From the NCBI GenBank assembly GCA_902805545.1, contig CADCTD010000007.1:17021-81020 (forward strand): a stretch of DNA of 64,000 nt. Reading direction: 5' to 3'. The position numbers and the translations under genes are program-made. The stretch comes from an uncultured Craurococcus sp. Its GTDB lineage: Bacteria > Pseudomonadota > Alphaproteobacteria > Acetobacterales > Acetobacteraceae. The notes beneath the pieces were generated by a model. It was not told the DNA's origin. It did no database searches and saw only the letters and a list, made by a program, of their open reading frames with translations. Below are positions 54,776 to 64,000 of the stretch, piece by piece; positions within the stretch are counted from its first letter, which is position 1; the number at the start of each line of letters is the position of its first letter.

Positions 54776-56566
54776 TCAGACCAGGACCATGCCTTCATCC
54801 GTCACGCCGGCGACGCCGCCTTCCTGGCCGGGCGCCAGGATCATCTCGTTATGCGCCGCGCCCGAGGGGATCATGGGGAAGCAATTCTCGTCCTTGGCGA
54901 CGGCGATATCGGCGATGACCGGGCCGGGATGGGCGATCATCTCGCGGATCGCATCGTCGAGCTGGCCTGCCTCCGTCACCCGCATGCCGCGGGCGTGGAA
55001 GGCCTCGGCGAGGCGGACGAAATCCGGCAGCGCCTCGGAATAGCTTTCCGAGTAGCGGCTGCCATGCAGCAGTTCCTGCCACTGCCGCACCATGCCCATG
55101 TACTCGTTGTTGAGGATGAAGACCTTCACCGGCAGCCGGTACTGCGCGAGCGTGCCCATCTCCTGGATGTTCATCAGGATGCTGGCCTCGCCGGCGATGT
55201 CGATGACCAGCGCATCCGGGTGGGCGATCTGCACGCCCATCGCCGCCGGAAGCCCGTAGCCCATGGTGCCGAGGCCGCCCGAGGTCATCCAGCGGTTCGG
55301 CTTCTGGAAGCCGAAATACTGCGCCGCCCACATCTGGTGCTGGCCGACCTCGGTGGTGATGAAGGTCTCGCGCCCCATCTCGCGGGTGATCTCGTAGAGC
55401 CGCTTCACCGCATGCTGCGGCTTGATGATGCTGCCCTCCTGCCGGTACTGCAGGCAGCCCTTGCCGCGCCAGCCATCGATGGCGCGCCACCACGCGGCGA
55501 TGGCCGGCTTGTCCTGCGGCTGCTCCTCCGCCTGCCAGCACTCGATCAGCGCCTTGAGCACCGCCCCGGCATCGCCGACGACGGCCACGTCGACCTTGAC
55601 GTTCTTGTTGATGGAGGACGGGTCGATATCGGCGTGGATCTTCTTCGAGTTCGGCGAGAAGGCGTTCAGCCGGCCCGTCACCCGGTCGTCGAAGCGGGCG
55701 CCGATGTTGAGCATGACGTCGCAGCCATGCATGGCGAGATTCGCCTCATAGGTCCCGTGCATCCCGAGCATGCCGAGGAATTGCGGGTCCTCCGACGGAA
55801 AGGCGCCGAGGCCCATCAGCGTGTTGGTGCAGGGCATGTTCGCCATGCGGACGAAGTCGCCGAGGAGGCGCGCGGCCTCGGGGCCGGAATTGATCACGCC
55901 GCCGCCGGCATAGACGACCGGCCGCTTCGCCCCCTTCAGCAGGCGCACCGCGGCGCGGATGCTCGCCGCATCGGGCTCGGTCTGCGGCCGGTAGCTGCGG
56001 TGCGGAGCCTGCGGCGCCTCGCTATAGGGCCCCTTGCCGATGAGGATGTCCTTCGGCAGGTCGATCACCACCGGGCCGGGCCGGCCGGACTTCGACACGT
56101 AGAAGGCCTCGTGGACCGTCGAGGCAAGCTTCCGGATGTCCTTGACCAGGTAGTTGTGCTTGGTCGCCGGGCGGGTGATGCCGGTGGTGTCCGCCTCCTG
56201 GAAGGCGTCGTTGCCGATGAGATGCGTCGGCACCTGCCCGGTCAGGCAGATGACCGGGATGCTGTCCATCAGCGCGTCCACCAGGCCGGTGACGGCATTG
56301 GTCGCCCCCGGCCCGCTGGTCACCAGCACCACGCCCACCTTGCCGGTGGAGCGGGCATAGCCCTCGGCGGCATGCACCGCCGCCTGCTCGTGCCGCACCA
56401 GGATGTGGCGGATGGCATTCTGCTGGAACAGCGCATCGTAGAGCGGCAGGACGGCGCCGCCCGGATAGCCGAAGATGACCTCGACGCCATTGTCCTTCAG
56501 CGCCTGGAGGACGATCTCCGCACCGGTCATGGTGCGGGTCTCGGCGGTCTGCAGGGTGGCGGACAT
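54776..56566 (-). CDS. ilvB: acetolactate synthase large (catalytic) subunit
   Basis: A 596-residue thiamine-diphosphate and FAD enzyme for the first common step of branched-chain amino acid synthesis. It has FGYPGGAVLPLYDALF near residue 35, the ThDP glutamate in VRHEQAAVHAAEGYAR, TSGPGATNAVTG, the FAD region IGARFDDRVTGRLNAF, and the ThDP/Mg motif with DIAGEASILMNIQEMG and LNNEYMGMVRQWQE. Full length. The ATG at 56566 follows GAGGAG. The 87-base leader after miaA has no obvious attenuator. Confidence 0.97.
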   Translation of the reverse strand: MSATLQTAETRTMTGAEIVLQALKDNGVEVIFGYPGGAVLPLYDALFQQNAIRHILVRHEQAAVHAAEGYARSTGKVGVVLVTSGPGATNAVTGLVDALMDSIPVICLTGQVPTHLIGNDAFQEADTTGITRPATKHNYLVKDIRKLASTVHEAFYVSKSGRPGPVVIDLPKDILIGKGPYSEAPQAPHRSYRPQTEPDAASIRAAVRLLKGAKRPVVYAGGGVINSGPEAARLLGDFVRMANMPCTNTLMGLGAFPSEDPQFLGMLGMHGTYEANLAMHGCDVMLNIGARFDDRVTGRLNAFSPNSKKIHADIDPSSINKNVKVDVAVVGDAGAVLKALIECWQAEEQPQDKPAIAAWWRAIDGWRGKGCLQYRQEGSIIKPQHAVKRLYEITREMGRETFITTEVGQHQMWAAQYFGFQKPNRWMTSGGLGTMGYGLPAAMGVQIAHPDALVIDIAGEASILMNIQEMGTLAQYRLPVKVFILNNEYMGMVRQWQELLHGSRYSESYSEALPDFVRLAEAFHARGMRVTEAGQLDDAIREMIAHPGPVIADIAVAKDENCFPMIPSGAAHNEMILAPGQEGGVAGVTDEGMVLV

Positions 56567-56653
56567 GGCGGGCTCCTCGAACATGCATCGCCCCGCCGGG
56601 TTGGACCCCGGGTCGCGGCGGAGCGGGAGGCATAGACCCCTCCTCCAGGCAGG

Positions 56654-57598
56654 TCAACGCCGCCCTTCAACAAATGCGAAGATTTCCGCCAATTCGCTTT
56701 CCTGAAATTGCGCACGGCCCGCCATTCGCGCATGGATGATATGCGCCCCGCTCGGGGCGGCCAATTCGTGGTGGCGGAACCAGGTCGCCTGCCGCTTGGT
56801 GTACTGCCCGGTGTTGAGGATGGCCCGATCCCGTGCCGCCTCCAACGCCATGGCGCCGCGCAGCACGGCGGCCAGTTCCGGCACGCCATGGGCGCGCATC
56901 GCCGGCAGGGCGGGATCGAGATCCTGGGCGAGCAGGTCCCGCACCTCCTCCATCGCGCCGCCGGCCAGCATGGCATCGAACCGGGCGGCGATGGCCTCCC
57001 GCAGCACCTCCCGCGGCGGGTCGAGGCGGATGGCGGCGAAGCGCCATGGCGCCGGCCCGGTCTGCGGCGCCTCCCGCTGCCAGGCCGCGAGGCCTCGCCC
57101 CGTCCCTCGCAGCACCTCATAGGCGCGGGCGATGCGCTGGCTGTCGCCGGGGCGCAGCCGGGCGGCCGTCTCCGCGTCCAGCCGCGCATGCACTCCGGGC
57201 GCGCCGAGCGTGGCGAGCAGCGCCCGCGCCTCCGCCCGCGCCTCGGGCGGCACCGGCGGGATGGCGGACAGCCCCTCAGTCAGGGACAGGAAATAGAGGC
57301 CCGTCCCGCCGCAGAGGATGGGCAGCGCGGCCCGCTCCATCTCGGCCAGCGCAGCCTCGCGCCACCAGGCGACGCTCGCCGCCTCGGCCGCCGGGCGGAT
57401 GCCATAGAGGCGGTGCGGCGCCAGCGCCTCCTCCGCCGGCGTCGGCCGCGCCGTCAGGACACGGAGCTCGCGGTAGAGCTGCATGGAATCGGCGTTGATG
57501 ACGGTGCCGCCGAAGCGCCGGGCCAGCGCCAGGGCGAGGGCCGACTTTCCGCTCGCCGTCGGCCCGGCGATGAGCAGCGCAAGCCGGCGTTGCGTCAT
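56654..57598 (-). CDS. miaA: tRNA dimethylallyltransferase
   Basis: A 314-residue enzyme adding the isopentenyl group to A37 of tRNAs that read UNN codons. It has the P-loop LLIAGPTASGKSALALALA, NADSMQLYRELRVLTARPT, HRLYGIRPA, ILCGGTGLYFLSLTEGLS and the late KRQATWFRHHE segment that contacts the tRNA. Full length and intact. It runs into ilvB on the same strand after 87 bases and is divergent from serB with 29 bases between starts, so the two probably share a compact promoter region. Confidence 0.95.
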   Translation of the reverse strand: MTQRRLALLIAGPTASGKSALALALARRFGGTVINADSMQLYRELRVLTARPTPAEEALAPHRLYGIRPAAEAASVAWWREAALAEMERAALPILCGGTGLYFLSLTEGLSAIPPVPPEARAEARALLATLGAPGVHARLDAETAARLRPGDSQRIARAYEVLRGTGRGLAAWQREAPQTGPAPWRFAAIRLDPPREVLREAIAARFDAMLAGGAMEEVRDLLAQDLDPALPAMRAHGVPELAAVLRGAMALEAARDRAILNTGQYTKRQATWFRHHELAAPSGAHIIHARMAGRAQFQESELAEIFAFVEGRR

Positions 57599-57627
57599 GC
57601 CGCCGGCCCCGGCATACCCCGCGCCGC

Positions 57628-58521
57628 ATGTCCCATGTCCTGACCCTGGTGGCCCCCGCCGGCGGCCTCGCCGCCGCCGCCCTCGCCCGGCTCCGCGCCG
57701 CGCTCGCCGATCTCGGCGCCGATGCCGGCACGCCGGACTGGCTCGCCCCGGAGGAGGCGGCCGACATCCCCTTCGCCGGCCTCTCGCCGGAGCAGGCGAC
57801 CGCCGCCGCCCGCGCCGCGCTGAGGGAGGCGCCGGTCGACGCCATCGCCCTCCCCGCCGAGGGCCGCCGCAAGCGCCTGCTGCTGGCCGATATGGACAGC
57901 ACCATCGTCACCAGCGAGACGCTGGACGAGCTGGCGGCCTTCGCCGGGCTGAAGGAGGAGATCGCCGCCATCACCCGGCGTTCGATGAATGGCGAGCTGG
58001 ATTTCCGCCAGGCGCTGGCGGAGCGTGTCGGCATGCTCGCCGGCCTCGACGCCACGGCGCTGGAGGAGACCTGGAGGGCCACCGAGATCACCCCCGGCGC
58101 CCAGGCGCTGGTCGCCACCATGCGGGCGCATGGGGCGCATTGCGCCATCGTCTCGGGCGGCTTCACCTTCTTCACGGGGCGAGTGGCGGAGAGGCTCGGC
58201 TTCCATGCCCACTACTCCAACACGCTCGGCGTGGCGGATGGCAAGCTGACCGGGCAGGTGGAGGAGCCGATCCTCGACCGCGACGCCAAGCTGGCGACGC
58301 TGAAGCGCCTCTCGGCCGAGCTCGGCCTGCCGCTCTCGGCCGCGCTGACGGTGGGGGATGGGGCGAACGACCTCGCCATGCTGGGGGCGGCCGGGCTGGG
58401 CGTGGCCTTCCGCGCCAAGCCAGTGGTCGCGGCGGCGGCGCGGACGCGGGTCGAGCATGCCGATCTCCGCGCCCTGCTCTTCGCCCAGGGCTACCGGGCG
58501 GAGGAGATCGTCGCGGGCTGA
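57628..58521 (+). CDS. serB: phosphoserine phosphatase
   Basis: A 297-residue HAD-family enzyme, the last step of serine synthesis. The HAD core begins LLLADMDSTIVTSETLDELA near residue 85 with both nucleophile-region aspartates, followed by SMNGELDFRQALAERVGML. Motif II is CAIVSGGFTFFTGRVAERLG, and motif IV is LTVGDGANDLAMLGAAGLG near 245. The N-terminal ~80 residues form a degenerate ACT-like regulatory region, Ala-rich. Length fits proteobacterial SerB. A hairpin overlaps its stop codon. Confidence 0.95.
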   Translation: MSHVLTLVAPAGGLAAAALARLRAALADLGADAGTPDWLAPEEAADIPFAGLSPEQATAAARAALREAPVDAIALPAEGRRKRLLLADMDSTIVTSETLDELAAFAGLKEEIAAITRRSMNGELDFRQALAERVGMLAGLDATALEETWRATEITPGAQALVATMRAHGAHCAIVSGGFTFFTGRVAERLGFHAHYSNTLGVADGKLTGQVEEPILDRDAKLATLKRLSAELGLPLSAALTVGDGANDLAMLGAAGLGVAFRAKPVVAAAARTRVEHADLRALLFAQGYRAEEIVAG

Positions 58522-58534
58522 GCCCAGCCCGCGA
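58511..58534. terminator. hairpin terminator overlapping the serB stop
   Basis: TCGCGGGCT at 58511-58519 pairs perfectly with AGCCCGCGA at 58526-58534 around a six-base loop. The stem begins in the last codons of serB and precedes the opposing protease stop at 58547. No T tract. Confidence 0.6.
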
Positions 58535-58546
58535 CGGGCAGGCCGA

Positions 58547-60130
<1,584 letters not shown>

Positions 60131-60198
60131 CGGGGACACCTCGATTGCGAAAGGGCAGCACCGTAACGCGGCACCCGCCGGAAGGGCTGAAGCACAGG

Positions 60199-60256
60199 CT
60201 AGCGCATGATCGCCGAGGGCCGAAACGGCCGCGGGCGCGGATCATGCGGCTGGACG
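60199..60256. repeat. palindromic intergenic repeat, copy B
   Basis: A 58-bp unit matching 34730-34787 at 45 of 58 positions. GCATGATC at 60204-60211 is inverted as GATCATGC at 60240-60247, and inside them GGCCG, AAA, CGGCC forms a second perfect hairpin, so the whole unit can fold into one long structure. A partial copy, GCATGATTCGCC, lies at 60324-60335. It is in the gap between hflC and the protease gene. Confidence 0.7.
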
Positions 60257-60382
60257 GCAGGCTGGCCCAGGATCCGCGGACTCGTGGGTTGCGGGTCGTG
60301 GTTCAGGCTAATTGGGGGCGAACGCATGATTCGCCAGCCGGAAAGGGGCGGGGGCGCGGCCCGGGACCGTGCCCCCGCTCCG

Positions 60383-61267
60383 TCAGGGCGTCCGGGCCTC
60401 GCCCGGCGTCGGGATGCTGCGGAAATACTTGAAGAAGTCGCTCTCCGGGCTCAGCAGCAGCCGCGTCTCGCCATCGGAGAAGGCCTCTCGCATCGCCTGC
60501 ATCGTCCGCCAGAACTGGAAGAACTCCGGGTCCCGCTGGAAGGCGTCGGCGAAGATGCGGATGGCGGTCTGCTCGCCCTGGCCGCGCAGGATCTCGGCCT
60601 GCGACTGCGCCTCGGCGATCAGCACCGTCCGGTCGCGCTCGGCCGCGGCGCGGATGCGCTGGGCCTGCTCGGCGCCCTCGGCCCGCTGCTCCCGGGCGAC
60701 GCGCTCGCGCTCCGACTGCATGCGGGACAGGATGGCCTGGGTATTCTCCTCCGGCAGGTCGGCGCGGCGGATGCGCACATCCGTCACCTCGATGCCGAAG
60801 CTCTGCGCCTCGGTGTTCACCCGCTGGCGGATCTCGCCCATGATCCGGGCGCGGTCGGCCGAGAGCACCGCGAGCAGGGTCTCGCTGCCGAGGGTGTTCC
60901 GCAGCGTCGAGGAGACGATGGGACCGAGCCGCAGCCGGATGCCGTTCTCCGTCGCGCCGACGGTCTGGTAGAAGCGCAGCGGGTCGGTGATGCGGTAGCG
61001 GGTGAAGGTATCCACCACGATCCGCCGCTGGTCACCGAGGATGACCTCCTGCCCCTGCGCGTCGAAGTCGAGCAGGCGGCGGTCGAAGGGGATCACCGTC
61101 TGGATGAAGGGCACCTTCATGTTCAGCCCCGGGTCCCGCACCACCCGGCGCGGCTCGCCGAACTGGGTGATCAGCACCTGCTGGGTCTGATGCACGGTGA
61201 ACAGCGAGGAGACGACGGCGAAGAGCAGCACCAGCAGCACGACGGCCGGGATGGCAAGGCGGTTCAT
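60383..61267 (-). CDS. hflC: FtsH protease modulator HflC
   Basis: A 294-residue membrane-anchored SPFH/band-7 protein that forms a cage with HflK around FtsH. One N-terminal helix (LAIPAVVLLVLLFAVVSSLFTV) is followed by the band-7 domain (TQQVLITQFGEPRRVV, GLNMKVPFIQTVIPFDRR) and a long coiled coil rich in Arg/Glu/Ala (RVAREQRAEGAEQAQRIRA). It ends with a short linker after the family's ESDFFKYF motif. It overlaps hflK by ATGA. The 252 bases after it contain the palindromic repeat. Confidence 0.95.
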   Translation of the reverse strand: MNRLAIPAVVLLVLLFAVVSSLFTVHQTQQVLITQFGEPRRVVRDPGLNMKVPFIQTVIPFDRRLLDFDAQGQEVILGDQRRIVVDTFTRYRITDPLRFYQTVGATENGIRLRLGPIVSSTLRNTLGSETLLAVLSADRARIMGEIRQRVNTEAQSFGIEVTDVRIRRADLPEENTQAILSRMQSERERVAREQRAEGAEQAQRIRAAAERDRTVLIAEAQSQAEILRGQGEQTAIRIFADAFQRDPEFFQFWRTMQAMREAFSDGETRLLLSPESDFFKYFRSIPTPGEARTP

Positions 61268-62466
61268 CGCGTGCCTCCCTGGATCTGCGCGCCACGGGGC
61301 ATGCCCGGCAGCGTCGGCGGCGCCGAGGACGGGGCGGGGGCCGGGCGGTTGCCGCTGCGGGCCGGCGGGTCCGTCAGGTTGAGGAAGGGTACCAGCCCCT
61401 GCAGCCGGTCATCGACGATGACCTTCGGGTTGCGCCGCAGGATGTCCTCCATGGTCTCGAGATAGAGCCGGCGCATGGTGATGTCCTGGGCCTGGCGATA
61501 GGCCCCGAGCACGCTGATGAAGCGCGTCGCCTCACCCCTGGCGCGGGCTTCCTGGCTGTCGCGGTAGCCCTGGGCCTCCTGGATCATCCGCTCCGCCTCG
61601 CCGCGGGCGCGGGGAATGATGTCGTTGCGGTAGGCCTCGGCCTCGTTCCGCAGCCTCTCCTTGTCGGCGGCGGCGCGCTGCACGTCGCGGAAGGCCTCGA
61701 TCACCTCGGAGGGCGGGTCGACCTTCTGCAGCTGCACCTGGGTGACCACGACACCCGCCCTGTACTGGTCGAGGATCGCCTGGGTGCCCTGGGCCACCTG
61801 GGTCTCGATCTGGGCACGGGCCTCGGTCAGCGCCGGCTGGATCGGCGTGCGGCCGATCACCTCGCGCATCATGCTCTCGGCGGCCGACTTGATGGTGTTC
61901 TCCGGGTTGCGGGTGTTGAAGAGGAACTCGGGCGCGGTGCGCACGCGCCAGCGCACAACGAAGTCGATGTCGATGATGTTCTCGTCGCCGGTCAGCATCA
62001 GCGACTCCTCCCGCACGTCGCGGCCGGCGCCGGCGCGCGGGGCGCTGGCATCGGCGGAGCGGAAGCCGATGAAGACCAGGTTCTCGGTGGTGACGCGCGG
62101 CGTCAGCACCGTCTCGACCGGCCAGGGGATGTGGTAGTTCAGGCCGGGCGGGGCATTGCGGTGATAGGCGCCGAAGCGCAGCACCACGCCCTCCTCGTCC
62201 GGCTGGACGCGGTAGAAGCCGCTCGCCGCCCAGACGCCGATGACGAGCACGCCCAGCAGGGCTGCGGCGCGCCCGGTGCCGCCGCCCCGCGGCGAGCGCA
62301 CCACCCCGCGGACCCAGTCCTGCGCACGGCGGATCAGGTCGTCGAGGTCGGGTCCCGGCCCGCCCGGGCCGCGGCCGCCCCCCGGAGGCCCGGGTGGAGG
62401 TGTCCCCCACGGCCCGCCCGGACGGGGATTCCCCCAGGGGCTGGGTCCGCCACTGTTCAACGCCAT
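61264..62466 (-). CDS. hflK: FtsH protease modulator HflK
   Basis: A 400-residue partner of HflC. The N-terminal ~50 residues are Gly/Pro-rich (WGNPRPGGPWGTPPPGPPGG), normal for HflK. A membrane helix lies near 68-84 (AALLGVLVIGVWAASGFY), then the band-7 domain with RVQPDEEGVVLRFGAYHRN, GLNYHIPWPVETVLTPRV and MLTGDENIIDIDFVVRWRV. A coiled coil with DKERLRNEAEAYRNDIIPRA follows. The C-terminus is a Pro-rich tail. It is the first gene of hflK-hflC and is divergent from the Mrp gene. Confidence 0.95.
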   Translation of the reverse strand: MALNSGGPSPWGNPRPGGPWGTPPPGPPGGGRGPGGPGPDLDDLIRRAQDWVRGVVRSPRGGGTGRAAALLGVLVIGVWAASGFYRVQPDEEGVVLRFGAYHRNAPPGLNYHIPWPVETVLTPRVTTENLVFIGFRSADASAPRAGAGRDVREESLMLTGDENIIDIDFVVRWRVRTAPEFLFNTRNPENTIKSAAESMMREVIGRTPIQPALTEARAQIETQVAQGTQAILDQYRAGVVVTQVQLQKVDPPSEVIEAFRDVQRAAADKERLRNEAEAYRNDIIPRARGEAERMIQEAQGYRDSQEARARGEATRFISVLGAYRQAQDITMRRLYLETMEDILRRNPKVIVDDRLQGLVPFLNLTDPPARSGNRPAPAPSSAPPTLPGMPRGAQIQGGTR

Positions 62467-62655
62467 CGTTTGGTCCGGCCTCCACTGTTCGTTCGGCCGC
62501 CGGCAGGAGCCTGAACGCGCCTTGGGGCACGTTTGGGGCTGGATGCGCGACGGCGCCCGGCCATATGACACGCCCGGCCGGGCGACGGGTGCCCGCACGC
62601 TGCACAGCGCCCCAGGCGGGCGCGATATTGGCCGGAAACGGAGGGTTTTCAAGCG

Positions 62656-63774
62656 ATGTCCGAACAACTGGTCGACACAGTGCGGAATGCGCTGCAGGCC
62701 GTGCGGGATCCGGCGACCGGGCAGGACGTGGTTTCCTCCGGCATGGTGCAGGGCCTGGCGGCGCGGGACGGGCTCGTCCAATTCGCCCTGGCCGTGCCGC
62801 GCGAGCGGGCGCCACAGATGGAGCCGCTGCGCCTCGCCGCCGAACAGGCCGCCGCCGCCGTGCCCGGCGTGCTGAGCGCGACGGCGGTGCTGACCGCCCA
62901 TCGCCCGGCCCCGGCCGCGCCCGCCGCGCCCCCGCCGCAGCGCCAAGGCCCGAAGGGCCCGGCCGGCCAGGGCCCGATGCTGCTGCCCGAGGTGCGGAAG
63001 ATCGTCGCCGTCGCCTCCGGCAAGGGCGGCGTCGGCAAGTCGACCACGGCGGTAAACCTCGCCGTCGCGCTCGCCGCCGAGGGGCTGCGGGTCGGGTTGC
63101 TCGATGCCGACATCTTCGGCCCCTCCCTCCCCCAGATGCTCGGCACCCGCGAACGGCCGCGCACCGAGGGGCAACGGATCATCCCGATCAGCCGCTGGGG
63201 GCTGAAGGCCATGTCCATCGGCTTCCTCGTCGAGGAGGAGACGGCGATGATCTGGCGCGGCCCGATGGTGATGGGCGCGCTCGAGCAGCTCATGGGCCAG
63301 GTGGAGTGGGGCGCGCTCGACATCATGGTGGTCGACATGCCGCCCGGCACCGGGGATGCGCAGCTCACCATGTCGCAGCGGGTGCCGCTGGCCGGGGCCG
63401 TCATCGTCTCGACGCCGCAGGACGTGGCGCTGATCGACGCCCGGCGCGGGGTGAAGATGTTCGAGAAGGTGCATGTCCCCGTGCTCGGGGTGATCGAGAA
63501 CATGTCCTACTACTGCTGCCCCAAATGCGGGCACCGGGACGAGCTGTTCGGCCATGGCGGCGCGCGGGCCGAGGCGGCGCGGATGGGCGTCGAATTCCTC
63601 GGCGAGCTGCCGCTCAAGCTCGAGATCCGGACCCTCGCCGATGCCGGCACCCCGATCGTCGCCGCCCGGCCGGAGACGGAGGAGGCGCAGGCCTATCGCC
63701 GCATGGCGGCCCGCCTCTGGGCCAAGCTGAACGGCGCGGAGGCGCCGGCCGGCCCGCGGATCGTCATCGAGTAG
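62656..63774 (+). CDS. Mrp/ApbC-type iron-sulfur cluster carrier ATPase
   Basis: A 372-residue P-loop protein. The N-terminal ~85 residues resemble the MIP18/DUF59 domain (LVDTVRNALQAVRDPATGQDV). A Pro/Ala linker leads to the Mrp ATPase with the deviant Walker A ASGKGGVGKSTTAVNLA near 120, switch region DADIFGPSLPQMLG, VVDMPPGTGDAQLTM and ENMSYYCCPKCGHRDELFG, whose CPKC cysteines bind the cluster at the dimer interface. The family carries Fe-S clusters to target proteins. GGAGGG precedes the ATG. Divergent from hflK. Confidence 0.94.
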   Translation: MSEQLVDTVRNALQAVRDPATGQDVVSSGMVQGLAARDGLVQFALAVPRERAPQMEPLRLAAEQAAAAVPGVLSATAVLTAHRPAPAAPAAPPPQRQGPKGPAGQGPMLLPEVRKIVAVASGKGGVGKSTTAVNLAVALAAEGLRVGLLDADIFGPSLPQMLGTRERPRTEGQRIIPISRWGLKAMSIGFLVEEETAMIWRGPMVMGALEQLMGQVEWGALDIMVVDMPPGTGDAQLTMSQRVPLAGAVIVSTPQDVALIDARRGVKMFEKVHVPVLGVIENMSYYCCPKCGHRDELFGHGGARAEAARMGVEFLGELPLKLEIRTLADAGTPIVAARPETEEAQAYRRMAARLWAKLNGAEAPAGPRIVIE

Positions 63775-63777
63775 CGG

Positions 63778-64000
63778 TCAGCGGCGGGGTGCGGTCCAGC
63801 GGCCGAGCAGGAAGCCGAGCAGCAGCATCCCGCCGAGCAGGGCCACCACCTCGCCGAACAGCGCATGCGCCAGCGGCAGGCCGATCAGCACGGCGAGGAC
63901 GAGCACGCCGACCCAGAGCCAGCGGCGCCAGCCGGCGAGCGGCGAATCGGGCGCCGGCGCGCGGGCGGTGCGCGGTGCGGCGGCGCGGGTGGCGGGCAGG
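63778..64000 (-). CDS. partial small membrane protein, N-terminus beyond the window
   Basis: The minus strand is open from the right edge to the TGA at 63778-63780, giving 73 residues. They comprise a Pro/Ala/Arg-rich stretch, a membrane helix (WLWVGVLVLAVLIGLPLAHAL), a short turn, a second helix (VVALLGGMLLLGFLLG) and a basic end RWTAPRR. This is a plausible two-helix membrane protein. No family is recognised and the start is not visible. It converges with the Mrp gene with three bases between stops. Confidence 0.55.
   Translation of the reverse strand, partial: LPATRAAAPRTARAPAPDSPLAGWRRWLWVGVLVLAVLIGLPLAHALFGEVVALLGGMLLLGFLLGRWTAPRR

Noticed and set aside
56567..56653. A branched-chain amino acid attenuator before ilvB
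   Set aside because: The 87-base leader shows no leader peptide rich in Leu, Val or Ile codons and no clear terminator/antiterminator pair.

Overview
The window is about 70% GC chromosomal DNA from an alphaproteobacterium, most likely an Acetobacteraceae member of the Roseomonas type. This rests on the codon bias, the alphaproteobacterial-style small aa3 oxidase subunit IV, the fused shikimate kinase/3-dehydroquinate synthase, two orphan Bug-family binding proteins and an ArsR-methyltransferase regulator beside metH. No rRNA, tRNA, CRISPR, transposase or prophage was seen. Almost every base is coding, and many genes overlap by ATGA or TGATG junctions. The very long open frames antisense to real genes are composition artefacts.

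Layout. 1-0.9 kb: a possible gene end, a small secreted protein and a periplasmic cupin. 0.9-7.8 kb (minus): a tight operon of a DUF2066-like exported protein, a CDP-alcohol phosphatidyltransferase, an AI-2E/PerM permease, the DnaA inactivator HdaA, polyphosphate kinase and exopolyphosphatase. Divergent from it (plus) are purM, purN and a cytochrome oxidase subunit IV. 9.9-13.6 kb: ndk, a 54-aa protein, an ABC-F ATPase, a DUF1203 protein and a small secreted protein. 13.6-19.4 kb: isoaspartyl peptidase and a DUF1835 protein (coupled), an RTX protein, a Bug binding protein and a chemotaxis receptor. 19.4-24.1 kb (minus): lptF-lptG-lptD for LPS export. 24.1-30.7 kb: an FAD-linked dehydrogenase, a second RTX protein, a tartrate/D-malate-type dehydrogenase, an exported protein with a duplicated domain, a methyltransferase and an M20 amidohydrolase.

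30.7-38.9 kb: a permease with an extra C-terminal domain, accA, xerD, a 48-aa membrane protein, the aroK-aroB fusion, and a PAS histidine kinase whose ATPase motifs look damaged. 39-43.9 kb: metH behind an ArsR-methyltransferase regulator, with a near-perfect 18-bp palindrome in the divergent promoter. 44.3-48.3 kb: a TRAP-type binding protein coupled to a hybrid histidine kinase. 48.3-52.6 kb: a PuuE-like deacetylase, a crotonase, a second Bug protein, cysteine synthase and a cupin. 52.6-57.6 kb (minus): miaA, ilvB, ilvN, then an unrelated 52% GC membrane gene, then ilvC. 57.6-64 kb: serB, a DegP protease, hflK-hflC, an Mrp-type Fe-S carrier ATPase and the end of a small membrane protein.

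Most genes are housekeeping: purine, aromatic, branched-chain, methionine, cysteine and serine synthesis, LPS transport and membrane quality control. The most unusual points are the low-GC membrane gene inside the ilv cluster, the candidate methionine operator, the binding-protein/hybrid-kinase pair, the apparent CTG start of purM, the degenerate kinase, a family of palindromic intergenic repeats and the AroK-AroB fusion.
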